Assembly (NCBI GenBank): GCA_004153385.1
Contig: SDAL01000001.1
Location: 310,001-374,000 of the forward strand
Direction: 5' to 3'
Source of the DNA: Paracoccaceae bacterium
Lineage (GTDB): Bacteria; Pseudomonadota; Alphaproteobacteria; Rhodobacterales; Rhodobacteraceae
Length of the DNA: 64,000 bases
Part shown: one piece after another, positions 38,886 through 46,530 of the stretch
Numbering within the stretch: the first letter of the stretch is position 1
How the letters are laid out: every line of letters begins with the position of its first letter
The notes under the pieces: model-generated
Database searches by the model: none
The model's input: the letters and a program-made list of their open reading frames with translations, nothing else
Told to the model about the DNA's origin: nothing
Made by a program: the position numbers and the translations under genes

Positions 38886-39035
38886 GTCAGGTTTTCCCCG
38901 CTTCCCTCTGGTAAGTGGAACAGCATTAAGAGATGTAGGGCATTTAGACAAGGTGTCGCAGGTGCAAACTTTGTGCGGTTGGTGCACAATGTCACATGAA
39001 CGCGGCGGCAATTTCACAGCAATGAAAGGCAAGCC

Positions 39036-39659
39036 ATGAGCGATAGAACCGGTATTTTCGAAGGCAGCGATCCTTTCGCCATCGCCCAGAGCTGGCTTGC
39101 CGAGGCCGAGGCCAGCGAGCCCAACGATCCGAATGCGATTGCACTGTCGACCGTGGATGCCGACGGTATGCCCAATGCGCGGATGGTGCTTTTGAAGGAA
39201 ATCGAGGGGCGCGAGGCCGCCTCTGGCGGGGCGTTCTTGTTCTATACCAATTACGGCTCGGTCAAAGCACAGGAGATCGAGGCCGCAGGCAAGGCCGCCT
39301 TTGTGATGCACTGGAAATCGCTGCGCCGCCAGATCAGGGTGCGCGGGCTCGTGCACCGCGAAGACGGGGTGCAGGCAGATGACTATTACCGCTCGAGGTC
39401 GCTGAAATCACGGCTGGGCGCTTGGGCCAGTGCGCAAAGCCAACCGCTTGCAAGCCGCGGCGCCCTGATGGCGGATGTTGCAAAAATCACCGCCACTAAA
39501 GGCACAAATCCCGCGCGTCCGCCATTCTGGGGCGGCTTTCGCATTGTTCCCACAGAGATAGAATTCTGGGCCGACGGGGCATTCAGGCTGCATGACCGGT
39601 TTCGGTGGACACGAGATGACATGACGTCGCAATGGCAGATTACACGCTTGAATCCTTGA
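39036..39659 (+). CDS. pdxH: Pyridoxamine 5'-phosphate oxidase
   Basis: A 207-residue FMN enzyme that makes pyridoxal 5'-phosphate from PNP or PMP. Family features are [52 protein letters not shown] (FMN binding), [16 protein letters not shown], and the C-terminal HDRFRWTR. The start at 39036 lies 150 bp from fabI, divergent. Confidence 0.96.
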   Translation: MSDRTGIFEGSDPFAIAQSWLAEAEASEPNDPNAIALSTVDADGMPNARMVLLKEIEGREAASGGAFLFYTNYGSVKAQEIEAAGKAAFVMHWKSLRRQIRVRGLVHREDGVQADDYYRSRSLKSRLGAWASAQSQPLASRGALMADVAKITATKGTNPARPPFWGGFRIVPTEIEFWADGAFRLHDRFRWTRDDMTSQWQITRLNP

Positions 39660-39737
39660 ATTCCGGCGGGCGTCAAGGCCGCCTCACATTCATAGACGGA
39701 AGTTTTCTCCTTGAACTTTCAACTTCAAATATGCGGA

Positions 39738-39743
39738 TATAAT
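39738..39743 (+). promoter_or_regulatory. Candidate -10 element (TATAAT) before the cold-shock gene
   Basis: A perfect TATAAT stands 51 bp upstream of the first ATG of the cold-shock gene, in an AT-rich patch. TTGAAC occurs upstream but with 21-bp spacing, so the -35 element is not convincing. Confidence 0.35.
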
Positions 39744-39793
39744 GTATTATGACGTATGTGGAAGGTCGACCATCGTGCCAATGGCTCGTTTGA

Positions 39794-40348
39794 ATGGATA
39801 TGAGACAGATGAATGATGGTGAAAATGAACTGAAGACATTCACTGGCCGGGTGAAGTGGTTTGATTCGACAAAAGGCTTCGGCTTTTTGCTCGATGAGGT
39901 AGGGGGCGCGGATGTTTTGCTGCATGGCAACGTGCTGCGTAACTTCGGGCAGGGATCTGTGGCAGACGGGGCCGTCGTGACGGCCAAAATCCAAAGCACG
40001 TCACGCGGACGTCAGGCGGTCGAGGTGTTGACGATCGCCCCGCCCGTGACACAAGACGGGTTGCCTGCGATAGAGGATCTGGGCCAGACGGATGCAGCGC
40101 AGCTTGCGACGCTTCCCATAGAGGCCGTGCGGGTGAAGTGGTTCGATCCCGGCAAGGGGTTCGGGTTCGCAAACGCGTTCGGCCGTAGCGAGGATATCTT
40201 TATTCACATAGAGGTGCTGCGGCAGTCGGGTTTTGCTGACCTGTCTCCGGGGGAGGCGGTGTGTATGCGCGTCATCGAAGGGCGGCGCGGTCGCATGGCC
40301 GCGCAGGTTCTGGCATGGGAGAGTGCACAATCCGAAAGCGCGCAATGA
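39794..40348 (+). CDS. Double cold-shock-domain protein
   Basis: A protein of up to 184 residues with two cold-shock domains. Domain 1 (about residues 16-80) has RVKWFDSTKGFGFLLDE with the RNP-1-like KGFGFL and the RNP-2-like VLLHG. Domain 2 (about 111-175) has RVKWFDPGKGFGFANAF and IFIHI. A linker of about 30 residues joins them. Such proteins bind single-stranded RNA or DNA and relieve RNA structure. ATGs at 39794, 39800 and 39809 are all possible and none has a strong ribosome site. It overlaps the DUF192 gene by 4 bp. Two-domain forms are typical of alphaproteobacteria. Confidence 0.92.
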   Translation: MDMRQMNDGENELKTFTGRVKWFDSTKGFGFLLDEVGGADVLLHGNVLRNFGQGSVADGAVVTAKIQSTSRGRQAVEVLTIAPPVTQDGLPAIEDLGQTDAAQLATLPIEAVRVKWFDPGKGFGFANAFGRSEDIFIHIEVLRQSGFADLSPGEAVCMRVIEGRRGRMAAQVLAWESAQSESAQ

Positions 40349-40875
40349 CGATTTTGAACAGAGTTGGGGGTGCCGCGCTGGTTTGTGCGGCTTTGTTTAT
40401 TTCCGGCGAGATTGTTCGTGCACAATCAACTATTGGCCCATCGACTGCCACCTCGCAATGTGCGGCGGATCAGGTTCTGGTAACCGTGCCCGACGGCGTG
40501 CATGGTTTCAATGTCGAGGTGGCCGATACCGAGCAAGATCGTGCCCGTGGCCTGATGTTCCGCGAGCGGATGGCCGCGGATGCCGGCATGCTCTTTGTGT
40601 ATCCCGACAGCGCGCCGCGGGCTTTTTGGATGCGAAATACACTTATCCCGCTTGATATCATCTTTGCGGATGCTGGCGGGACGGTGGTGTCTATTGCAGC
40701 CAATGCCGTGCCCGGCGACGAGACGCCGCTGCCCTCCAAGGGGGCCGCACAATTCGTGCTGGAGGTGAACGGCGGCGTGGCACAGCGGCTTGGGATAACG
40801 GCGGGGCACAGCGTCTTGCGCCATCGTGCCATTCCTTCGGCACAATCTTCATTCCCTTGCGTCGCTCTGGAGTAA
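40345..40875 (+). CDS. DUF192 secreted protein
   Basis: A 176-residue protein starting at the ATG that overlaps the cold-shock stop (ATGA). A signal peptide ([16 protein letters not shown]) indicates export. The mature part matches DUF192: [58 protein letters not shown], and [13 protein letters not shown]. The family is widespread and its role unknown. The 40345 start is chosen over the longer frame from 40261 because of the signal peptide and the overlap. Confidence 0.9.
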   Translation: MTILNRVGGAALVCAALFISGEIVRAQSTIGPSTATSQCAADQVLVTVPDGVHGFNVEVADTEQDRARGLMFRERMAADAGMLFVYPDSAPRAFWMRNTLIPLDIIFADAGGTVVSIAANAVPGDETPLPSKGAAQFVLEVNGGVAQRLGITAGHSVLRHRAIPSAQSSFPCVALE

Positions 40876-40939
40876 AATCCGCATATCTTTGTGCATTTTC
40901 GCTTCCCCTTTCGGAATCGAGATTGTATGGAGAGCGCGT

Positions 40940-41016
40940 CGGGGCGTAGCGCAGCCTGGTAGCGCGTCTGTTTTGGGTACAGAAGGTCGTGAGTTCGAAT
41001 CTCGCCGCCCCGACCA
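40940..41016 (+). tRNA. tRNA-Pro(TGG)
   Basis: A 77-nt cloverleaf. Acceptor CGGGGCG pairs with CGCCCCG, the anticodon stem TCTGT/ACAGA holds loop TTTGGGT (anticodon TGG), the T loop is TTCGAAT, and CCA is encoded. Confidence 0.97.
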
Positions 41017-41832
41017 TTTCCTTAAATTCGAAACCGTTTTGATGGATCATAATGATGACCCGCGGCGGTGGTTTGCTTGAAAGCCCGTTGGGTCTTCCTC
41101 GGGCAGGGATGCAGGGCTTCTGCATGCCGGATGGCACTGTGCCCGCGCCACTGTGATGTGGGGATCGAAATCCGTCCCCCCGCAGTCTCCGCATGATGAT
41201 GTTTGACCGCTTTTGGCAACAGGGCGGAGGGCTGATTTCACCTCAAATCATCATCTGCGATTCGCTTTTGACGCATATCCTTGGTGTGGCGGGTCGCAGG
41301 GCGCTGCCACGCAAAGCGAGAGTTGCATAAATTTTGTGCACCACGTGAGATGTCCGGATATCCCACCGAGATGTGGGCCGGATGTGGACAATTTTGCCCT
41401 ACACGCAAGACGGTGCCGCCAACCGCATTATTATGTTCAGAGAATCCTTATGGCTACCACATCTGCCATCTGTGGATAATAAAAACGACTCGCTCCAGGT
41501 GGTGCCGGAGTCGCAAATGCCGTTTGTTTTCAAGTGTGAAGTTTTGTTGACCTCGGCCGCGTTGAGCAGACAATTTCCCCGAACCTGGACGCCGGACCAC
41601 CAGATATAGTGGTCTCGACAGGGTTCACTGAAGGCGCGCGTGACGCACCGCCAGATATAGACTGTGAAGGGGCACCATTGGGTCTGCATAGATCGGGCAT
41701 CATCGACAGAGTTCCAGCGCCGGAACTGTACCGCACACTGTGCCGCACACGGAGCGGTTGCATGTATGCCCCCGAAGATATGCGCCTGCGGGTGTGGCCC
41801 TTATCGCCTTTCATTTCAAGGGATGCTTTGCT
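41017..41832. other. 0.8 kb without a recognisable gene after tRNA-Pro
   Basis: Only short frames of non-coding character are present. A 6-bp hairpin (ATGCAG/CTGCAT) occurs near 41108-41124. CCAGATATAG occurs twice, near 41598 and 41651. No tRNA-end duplication or integrase was seen. Confidence 0.5.
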
Positions 41833-42078
41833 TTGCAACTGATCATCGCCACAGAACGTTTTGCCGATATCGCGCTTCGCCCCATCCCGGGCGGTTTCGA
41901 GGCTGTGCTGGCCGGCGACGCGCTCAAACGTCTGGTGGAGGCCAGCTTTGGCGGGGCCTCGATCGAGCTGTGGGACGAAAAAGGGCCCGCGCAGCGGCTG
42001 AATGTGACCGATATCCGCATGGCGGGCCGGACAACCTGCGTGACCTTGATGAGTTCGGGGGAGTACACCCTGCATTAA
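41833..42078 (+). CDS. Small protein of unknown function
   Basis: An 81-residue frame starting at a TTG with AAGGGA about 9 nt upstream. Codon use is strongly coding-like (G/C at third positions), unlike the DNA before it. The sequence has strands and helices but no known motif: it opens MQLIIATERFADIALRP and closes TCVTLMSSGEYTLH. A single-domain soluble protein is likely. It is followed after about 195 bp by marR on the same strand. Confidence 0.5.
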   Translation: MQLIIATERFADIALRPIPGGFEAVLAGDALKRLVEASFGGASIELWDEKGPAQRLNVTDIRMAGRTTCVTLMSSGEYTLH

Positions 42079-42273
42079 GCGCTGCTAGGTAACGCAGCGT
42101 TTGCTGTAGGCCTCTGGCGCGCCCGCCATCATGTGCGATCTTTAGACCGAAAAACAGGCAACGTTACAGCGGTCGGCCGTGTTTGGTTGTGTTTTGCAAC
42201 TTTCAGGTTGTGTTGGCTGCTGTCAGCTTTCACTTTGGGTCTGGATATCACAGATGAAAGACGCCTTGCCTTC

Positions 42274-42777
42274 ATGCCTCCGACCACCCCGGATATATCG
42301 CCAGACGGTCCGCCCCTGACGCTGGCCGGACTGCAGATCGACGTGCTGGAAGGCGCGTTCAGCTGGTATATCAGGTCGCTTGATTTCGCGGTCTCCAACG
42401 ACCTTGATCGGCGGATGGCGCATCTGGATATGGCCAAGGGCAAAGGCAAGATCACCGCGGTATTGCTGGTGGACCGTTATCCCGGTGTGCGCCCGTCCCA
42501 GATCGCCGAGGTTTTGCTGCGCGACCGTCCGGCCACGGGGCGGATTATCGACGCTCTTGTGACATCGGGCGATCTGCGGCGCGAGACAGATCGCGGTGAT
42601 TTGCGCGCCCAGTCTCTGTTTGTCACCCCCAAAGGGCAGGCGCTTGCCAACAGTGTGCGGCGCATCATCCAAGAGCAGGAGCGGGAGTTTTTCGATTTCA
42701 TCGCGCCGCAGGATCGCGCGCAGTTCATGCGTATGCTCAAACGCGCGTATCTGAACATGAGGAAGAAGCTAGAATGA
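42274..42777 (+). CDS. MarR-family transcriptional regulator
   Basis: A protein of 167 residues from the ATG at 42274; the frame extends to 42133 without support. It has a MarR winged helix: YPGVRPSQIAEVLLRDRPAT leads to the recognition helix GRIIDALVTSGDLRRETD, and the wing contains RAQSLFVTPKGQAL. MarR proteins usually repress an adjacent operon and let go on binding a small ligand. It is coupled by a 4-bp overlap to an SDR gene and followed by an FAD oxidoreductase, so it probably controls these two genes. Confidence 0.85.
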   Translation: MPPTTPDISPDGPPLTLAGLQIDVLEGAFSWYIRSLDFAVSNDLDRRMAHLDMAKGKGKITAVLLVDRYPGVRPSQIAEVLLRDRPATGRIIDALVTSGDLRRETDRGDLRAQSLFVTPKGQALANSVRRIIQEQEREFFDFIAPQDRAQFMRMLKRAYLNMRKKLE

Positions 42778-43478
42778 CGAATGATCGTATTGCCATGATT
42801 TCGGGGGCAAGCCGCGGCATCGGCGCGGCGGTGGCGCAGACGCTTTTCAATGCCGGATGGACCGTATCACTGGGGATGCGCAATCCTGTTATGCCGCACT
42901 GGGCGCACAGTGATCCGGGGCGTGTCGATCTGTGCAGCTATAACGCCGAAGATCCCCAAAGCGCCACTGATTGGGCCACACAGGTAACGAACCGGTTCGG
43001 CCGTATTGATGCCGTGATCGCAAGCGCGGGTATCATGATCGCGCAATCTGTCGTGGAGATCACTGACAATGATATGGCGCAGATGCTGGATGTGAATGTG
43101 CAAGGCCCGCGCAGGCTGGCCGCGGCCACGTGGGACGGATTGGCGGCCAGCGGTCAGGGACGGATTATCCTTCTGGCATCGCTGTCTGGTAAACGGGTGA
43201 AATCCGAACACTCAGGGGCCTATGCCGTCTCGAAATTCGCAACCGTCGGTCTGGCCCATGCGCTGCGTCACGCGGGTTTTGCCGAAGGGATCCGCGCCAC
43301 AGCGGTATGCCCCGGTTTTGTCGCAACTGATATGGGCACCGCAGTCACCGACCGCGATCGTGCGCAAATGACCACCCCCGAGGATCTGGCAGGGGTCATA
43401 AAAATGCTGATCGATCTTCCCAATACGGCCAGCGTCGCCGAGTTTTGTGTCAATTGTCAGCTAGAGGAGTCGTTCTGA
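42774..43478 (+). CDS. Short-chain dehydrogenase/reductase
   Basis: A 234-residue classical SDR. The cofactor motif is MISGASRGIGAAVA (residues 8-21), the NNAG position reads IASAGIM, the catalytic serine is in LLASLSGKR, and the Tyr/Lys pair is in YAVSKFA. PGFVATDMG follows. The substrate is unknown. It sits between marR (4-bp overlap) and an FAD-dependent oxidoreductase (1-bp gap), so the two enzymes probably act in one pathway. Confidence 0.93.
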   Translation: MTNDRIAMISGASRGIGAAVAQTLFNAGWTVSLGMRNPVMPHWAHSDPGRVDLCSYNAEDPQSATDWATQVTNRFGRIDAVIASAGIMIAQSVVEITDNDMAQMLDVNVQGPRRLAAATWDGLAASGQGRIILLASLSGKRVKSEHSGAYAVSKFATVGLAHALRHAGFAEGIRATAVCPGFVATDMGTAVTDRDRAQMTTPEDLAGVIKMLIDLPNTASVAEFCVNCQLEESF

Positions 43479-43479
43479 T

Positions 43480-44811
43480 ATGCCAGGGCCTTTTGTTGTG
43501 CCGGTTCACGGTGATCTCGAATTGCCGCAAAAAGTCGATGTGGTGGTGATTGGCGGGGGCATCATCGGTGCCTCGACCGCGTTCGAACTGGCCGATCAGG
43601 GGATGAAGGTTGCCTTATGCGAAAAGGGCGGGATCGGACACGAACAATCGAGCCGCAACTGGGGCTGGGTCCGGATCACGCGTCGCGACCCCCGAGAGAT
43701 TGCGCTGATGGCAGAGGCGCTCAGGATCTGGGATACGTTGGGGGCGCGTACGGGCCGCGATCTGGGCTATAAGAAAACCGGTATCGCCTTTGCCTGTGCC
43801 ACAGAAGAAGCCTTTGAGGAACATGCCCGCTGGCTGGAGCATATCAACGAGTACCAGCTGGGCAGCCGTATGCTGTCGGCGGACGAGTTCCACGCCATGG
43901 CGCCCGGGTGCCGGATGAAAGTGGAAGGCGCGCTTTATACCCCCGCCGACGGTCGCGCCGAGCCGCAAAAGGCCGCCCCTGCCATTGCCGAGGCCGCACG
44001 TGATCGCGGGGCCGCTATTTTGACCGAATGCGCCGTGCGCGGGATTGAAACCAAGGCGGGGCAGGTGTGTGGCGTGGTCACCGAACGCGGCGAAATTGCC
44101 TGCGAACAGGTGGTGCTTGCAGGTGGAGCATGGTCGAGCCTGTTTGCCCGAAATAACGACCTTCGTCTGCCCCAGCTGAAGGTCAAAAACTCGGTTATTC
44201 GCACAGCCCCCTTGGAAGGTGGGCCTGAGCATGCGATCTGGTCGGAGGGGTTTTCCATCCGAAAGCGTCAGGATGGCGGCTACACCATTGCCGACGGGTT
44301 CCGCAATATCGTGGATATCGTGCCTGACAGTTTCCGGTTCATGCGGGAATTCATGCCTGCGCTGGGCGCGGAGTGGAAATCGCTGATGGTGCGGTTTGGC
44401 GGGCGGTTCTATGACGAAGCGCGGCTGCCCAACCGCTGGTCGATGGACGAGGCAAGCCCGTTTGAATACAATCGCGTGCTTGATCCCAAACCGTCGTTTT
44501 CGATGCAGGATCAGGCGCTTGCCAATCTGCGCAAGGCCTTTCCTGTTTTTGATCACGCCCAGATCGCGCAGCGCTGGGCCGGTGCCATCGACGTGACGCC
44601 CGATGCGATCCCCGTCATCTCGCCAGTGGACCAGATCCCCGGCTTTCATATCGCCACCGGATTTTCCGGCCACGGGTTCGGGATAGGTCCGGCAGCAGGG
44701 GTGCTTGCAGCCAATCTTGTGATGAACCGTGCCCCCATAGTGGATCCGGCGGCCTACCGTTTCAGCCGGTTCAGTGATGGCACCAAGCCAAAGATCATCA
44801 GCGGCTTTTAA
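43480..44811 (+). CDS. FAD-dependent oxidoreductase (DAO family)
   Basis: A 443-residue DAO-fold flavoenzyme. The FAD motif VVVIGGGIIGASTAFELA is near residue 25, followed by SSRNWGWVRITRRDPRE, and the C terminus has the second FAD contact TGFSGHGFGIGPAAGVLAA. Relatives oxidise secondary or D-amino acids (D-amino acid dehydrogenase, glycine/sarcosine oxidase types). The start has AGAGGAG upstream. It lies directly after the SDR gene and ends 15 bp before a 22-bp hairpin. The substrate cannot be told from sequence. Confidence 0.92.
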   Translation: MPGPFVVPVHGDLELPQKVDVVVIGGGIIGASTAFELADQGMKVALCEKGGIGHEQSSRNWGWVRITRRDPREIALMAEALRIWDTLGARTGRDLGYKKTGIAFACATEEAFEEHARWLEHINEYQLGSRMLSADEFHAMAPGCRMKVEGALYTPADGRAEPQKAAPAIAEAARDRGAAILTECAVRGIETKAGQVCGVVTERGEIACEQVVLAGGAWSSLFARNNDLRLPQLKVKNSVIRTAPLEGGPEHAIWSEGFSIRKRQDGGYTIADGFRNIVDIVPDSFRFMREFMPALGAEWKSLMVRFGGRFYDEARLPNRWSMDEASPFEYNRVLDPKPSFSMQDQALANLRKAFPVFDHAQIAQRWAGAIDVTPDAIPVISPVDQIPGFHIATGFSGHGFGIGPAAGVLAANLVMNRAPIVDPAAYRFSRFSDGTKPKIISGF

Positions 44812-44826
44812 AGGCAAGGCCAGGCG

Positions 44827-44907
44827 CGACAGGAGGCACGCTCAAGGGGCAGGCCCCGCGCGCCCCCCGGGGACCTTGGCCCCGGCCCTTGAGCGTGCCT
44901 CCTGTCG
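44827..44907. terminator. 22-bp perfect hairpin between convergent genes
   Basis: Arms at 44827-44848 and 44886-44907 are perfectly complementary over 22 bp and enclose a 37-nt GC-rich loop that can fold further. It sits between the stop codons of the FAD oxidoreductase (plus) and the esterase (minus). No U-tract is present on either strand. It probably acts as a two-way transcript end or barrier. Confidence 0.6.
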
Positions 44908-44916
44908 GGGCGCCCT

Positions 44917-46530
44917 TCAGGGGCGCGCAAACAGGTCGATCAGCCCCTCGGCCAATGCGCCGCGCCAGATCACATAGTCATGCCCGCCTGCATATTCGCG
45001 GTATCTGACGTCCACATTCTTCAACCGCAGGATATCGCGCAAATGGCGGTTGGTTTCCAGAATGGAGACCTCTGCAGGGCGGGCGGCCATTTCAAACTGT
45101 CCCGCCGACATCCACAGCCGCACATCGCGCGGGGCCGACTGGCTCCACAGATGCGACAGATAGGGCGTGCCATTGGCGCGATAGCCGTCGGGCGACCACT
45201 GAAACGAGCCAGACAGGCTGATCGCGTTGCCGAAGACATCGGGGCGTTCATGCACAAACCAGTTGGCCGCAAGCCCGCCATAGGAGGATCCTGCCACAAC
45301 GGTGCGGCTGCGATCAATTGTGATGCCTAGATCGCGCCCGATACCGGGCAGAAGATCGTCGGCCACAGCGTTTAGGAAGGCGGGGTCGGGTGGCAGTTCG
45401 CGCCCGCGGGTCTCGCCATCCAGCGGATCGATCATCACGGCCAGCACCGGCGGCAGCTGCCCGCGTGCAATCAACCGGTCAAGGATGCGGGGCAGGGGCG
45501 CACGGTCGCTTTGATAGGCCGGCCCGTCGAACATGACCAACACCACCAGATCGGGATCATCGGCTGAAAACCCCGCAGGCGTATAGATGTCGATCCCGCG
45601 CGTATTGCCCAAGGCGTCAGAGGTGAACTCGAACGACGTGATCGTGCCTTTTTCGGGCGCAGGCGGGCCTGACATGCCGGGTTGGGGCGGGGCGTCAGGC
45701 AGCTCCAGCAACGACCGCTGGGACCAGATATCGGGGGCGTTTGCATAAACGGGATGCCGGTTGAGTGGATCGCCCTGCAGCGTGGCCAGAAGCGCTATCC
45801 GGTTTTCGCGGGGCGATGCATCGAATTGAGGCACATCGGGGGCCAGACCATACGCAAGGCGCAGGCTATCTGGTACCTCGAAAGAGGCATACCAGACATC
45901 GCTCTGGCCCAGCCGCGCCAGCCATGAATGATCCGGCGCAGGCGCCCCCCACAGTCGTACGTTCTTTTGCGCGCCCTGCCAGAGGAAGGTGACAATGGAA
46001 TGGCCGGCGGTGGACGCAGGTTCGACCATGGGCGTGCCACGGCTGCGGCGCTCGGCCCAGAAGGCGCGCGTATCGCCGCCGGTGCGCAGGCTGTGTGCCA
46101 GCCGCGCCATTGCGGGGCTTAGCAATTGTGGGGCGGGCGCACCCGTTTGCGCCTCGGGGGGGATGATCTTGTCCAGATCCAAGGTGATCTGGGCGCCCTG
46201 ATCATCGTGGTTGCGCAGTTGAAGGGCGGTGGCCGCCGGTGGTGTCACAAAATAGAATGTATCCTTGCCCGTTTTTTCGACCCTGAGCAGTCGGATGTCG
46301 CGGCCCGCGGCGGTGACCAGCGCAAGGTCCACTGCGCGGCGCCCGCTGTCCAAAGTGCCGGTGACATAGGTGCCCTGATCCAGATCCAGCGGCCATGTCA
46401 GGCTTTGGCCAGCCTCCAGTCGTGCGGTGACGGTGGCGGGGCCGCGCAGGGGCTGGGCGGTGTCTGCCAGCGCAGGCCCTGCGAGTGTCACACAAAGGCC
46501 TGCCATCTGTGCCAGTTGCTTACCATTCAT
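44917..46530 (-). CDS. Periplasmic enterochelin-esterase-like hydrolase
   Basis: A 537-residue protein with a signal peptide (MNGKQLAQMAGLCVTLAGPALA). It has an N-terminal beta-rich region and a Fes-type N domain (about 150-270, TFLWQGAQKNVRLWG). The C-terminal alpha/beta hydrolase has nucleophile Ser in VVAGSSYGGLAANW and His in the Fes hallmark GGHDYVIWR near residue 517. Fes/IroE/PfeE-type esterases cut ferric triscatecholate siderophores to release iron. A signal peptide places this one in the periplasm, as for PfeE and IroE. It overlaps the receptor gene by 11 bp. No siderophore synthesis gene is nearby, so import of foreign siderophores is likely. Confidence 0.92.
   Translation of the reverse strand: MNGKQLAQMAGLCVTLAGPALADTAQPLRGPATVTARLEAGQSLTWPLDLDQGTYVTGTLDSGRRAVDLALVTAAGRDIRLLRVEKTGKDTFYFVTPPAATALQLRNHDDQGAQITLDLDKIIPPEAQTGAPAPQLLSPAMARLAHSLRTGGDTRAFWAERRSRGTPMVEPASTAGHSIVTFLWQGAQKNVRLWGAPAPDHSWLARLGQSDVWYASFEVPDSLRLAYGLAPDVPQFDASPRENRIALLATLQGDPLNRHPVYANAPDIWSQRSLLELPDAPPQPGMSGPPAPEKGTITSFEFTSDALGNTRGIDIYTPAGFSADDPDLVVLVMFDGPAYQSDRAPLPRILDRLIARGQLPPVLAVMIDPLDGETRGRELPPDPAFLNAVADDLLPGIGRDLGITIDRSRTVVAGSSYGGLAANWFVHERPDVFGNAISLSGSFQWSPDGYRANGTPYLSHLWSQSAPRDVRLWMSAGQFEMAARPAEVSILETNRHLRDILRLKNVDVRYREYAGGHDYVIWRGALAEGLIDLFARP

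Noticed and set aside
38886-39356. Upstream extension of the fabI frame
   Set aside because: It is antisense to pdxH and adds residues unlike FabI; the MSNNLMKGKRG start is the family start.
40691-41194. Minus-strand frame across tRNA-Pro encoding a [20 protein letters not shown] peptide
   Set aside because: This is the well-known spurious translation of the antisense strand of a tRNA gene; the tRNA cloverleaf explains the sequence.
41598-41660. CCAGATATAG repeated twice in the intergenic region
   Set aside because: A 10-bp repeat occurring twice about 50 bp apart is too weak to call a repeat element or binding-site array.
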